This document shows positions 62,992 to 64,000 of a stretch of 64,000 nucleotides of DNA, piece after piece (within the stretch, counting starts at the first letter, position 1; each line of letters opens with the position of its first letter). The notes under the pieces are model-generated. The model made no database searches, had not been told where the DNA came from, and saw only the letters and a program-made list of their open reading frames with translations. The stretch lies in the NCBI GenBank assembly GCA_022570795.1, contig JAKUDP010000011.1, forward strand, positions 1,178,001 through 1,242,000, read 5' to 3'. The DNA comes from Sphaerulina vaccinii (Eukaryota > Ascomycota > Dothideomycetes > Mycosphaerellales > Mycosphaerellaceae). A program made the translations under genes and the position numbers.

Positions 62992-63929
62992 TGCACGCTC
63001 GTTACCCTGCTCCGGGTGTGGAGATGGTGGTGAGCGAGAGTGGATGTGAGACGCTCATGCGTCGGTCTGCCTCTTCACACCTCACCAGCAGCGCTCGAGG
63101 TCGAAGAGAAGGAGCGTGTGGGTGGTGGAAGAGTCGCGAAAGTGGAAGGTGGGCTCGTCCTCGAAATTAGTTGACCGCTTCGTACTAAAGCAGACAAAGT
63201 AGAGCTAGAGCGAGGGTCCAGTTGGGCGCGTCGTTAGTGCCGCCGTCGCTCGGTGGTTCTTGCGGAGGAGAAAGAACAGGAAAAGTTGATGGAGAAGTGC
63301 CAGATGATCAGGTTTAATGTTTAATGTAGAAAAGGAGGGTGTCTGTGTCTCAGTGGAGCGTGATGTGTGTTGCAGTGTCGCGTGCTTTGCTTGTGGAATG
63401 ATCGCTTCACACGTCTGGACTCTGATTGTGGTTGCGAGGCCCCGCTACCAACCTAACCCAGGCCTTGACTCCGATGGAAGCAGACGAGAAAGCAGGTTTA
63501 GAACATGACGTGGAGGATGGAAAATGGAAATATCACGTTTTGCAGAGGGAACAACGCGAATCGACTTGCCCGGAGTGAACTGTTGTTGATGGTGGTGGCC
63601 TGGCCACGTTGCAGCAAAGCACAAAGCACAAGGCACGCGCACAGAACATCGACAGCCAGTGAATTGAAACTCTGTATATCTTAGGTAAGCAATGAGGGTT
63701 TACGTAGGTAACTTTTGGAGGGAGCTTGACTTCTTCAATGTCTACCAAGTAAAACTGGATGAAGAAAGTATCTCTGCGACCCTTCCTGACACCACGCCTT
63801 CCCGTCAACAGACAACTCACTCGTTTTGCCACTACTCGAACCAGAGCTACTACCAACAAAGCTCGAACGAGGCAGGATATATTCGACCGACTCGTTGCTA
63901 GCAACCCACTATATCGACCTTTGCAACAA
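62992..63929. other. intergenic, 0.9 kb
   Basis: Space between the divergent ICE2 gene and the gene starting at 63930. GC-rich; no gene recognised. Confidence 0.35.
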
Positions 63930-64000
63930 ATGACCACCGAGCCTTCTTCTAAGCGACTCAAGATGGCAGACGGTACTGCTGCAGCGCCCATCATTGGCAC
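63930..64000 (+). CDS. 5' end of an unidentified gene, perhaps MYG1-like
   Basis: ATG at 63930 opens a frame that runs off the window after 23 codons: MTTEPSSKRLKMADG then TAAAPIIG. The basic KRLK motif fits a nuclear signal, and KRxK...IIGT is how several fungal MYG1 (DHH-like exonuclease) proteins begin, but too little is visible to be sure. The 3' part lies beyond 64000. Confidence 0.35.
   Translation, partial: MTTEPSSKRLKMADGTAAAPIIG

Overview
The window is nuclear DNA of a filamentous ascomycete. Genes carry one to six introns of about 42-66 bp with GT..AG ends and CTRAC-type branch points, and the conserved proteins are typical fungal ones (CRZ1, RAE1, CIA1, MIC12, ICE2, IMA1, a proline-utilisation cluster, Zn2Cys6 and HET proteins). 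Gene content (DUF7918-like and 2EXR/F-box-like families, many small cysteine-rich secreted proteins) suggests a plant-associated Dothideomycete, perhaps Mycosphaerellales; that placement is inference.

Layout. 0-7 kb: two tandem DUF7918-like genes, a 2EXR-like gene, a degenerate repeat, CIA1 and a small unknown gene. 7-12.7 kb: three related small secreted cysteine-rich genes (one with its start codon lost) and a long + strand array of short repeated units. 12.9-14.1 kb: MIC12 and mitochondrial ribosomal protein bL17m, divergent. 14.3-17.2 kb: a - strand array of the same units, then a broken ORF. 18-33 kb: a 2EXR-like gene, RAE1, CRZ1, a membrane protein and a tandem pair of large distantly related proteins. 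33.7-40 kb: hypothetical genes, a rapidly changing paralogous pair, and IMA1 with a frameshifting 13-bp duplication. 40-44 kb: more arrays around a 93-residue secreted cysteine-rich protein. 44-46 kb: a Baeyer-Villiger-type monooxygenase with a 1-bp frameshift. 46-56 kb: a proline catabolism cluster (Zn2Cys6 regulator, proline dehydrogenase, a small secreted protein, P5C dehydrogenase, a 3-hydroxyisobutyrate dehydrogenase-like enzyme). 56.5-57.7 kb: three more units running into a HET relic. 58-64 kb: sugar-type MFS transporter, short-chain dehydrogenase, ICE2 and the first codons of another gene.

The standout is the repeated unit. I count 44 copies in seven clusters. Each has a TATA-like box about 25-32 bp upstream, a tRNA-like box A / D-arm with compensatory changes, a conserved TAAGTCG, two further hairpins whose stems covary between copies, and a 3' element of the form GCGATTGTTTTGCC followed by CTTTTGC. 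In most copies I checked, that 3' element holds the first run of four T after the start. Copies differ strongly outside these elements, so they look like a diverged family of structured non-coding RNA genes, probably RNA polymerase III transcribed, rather than a recent repeat or coding sequence. I do not recognise the family.
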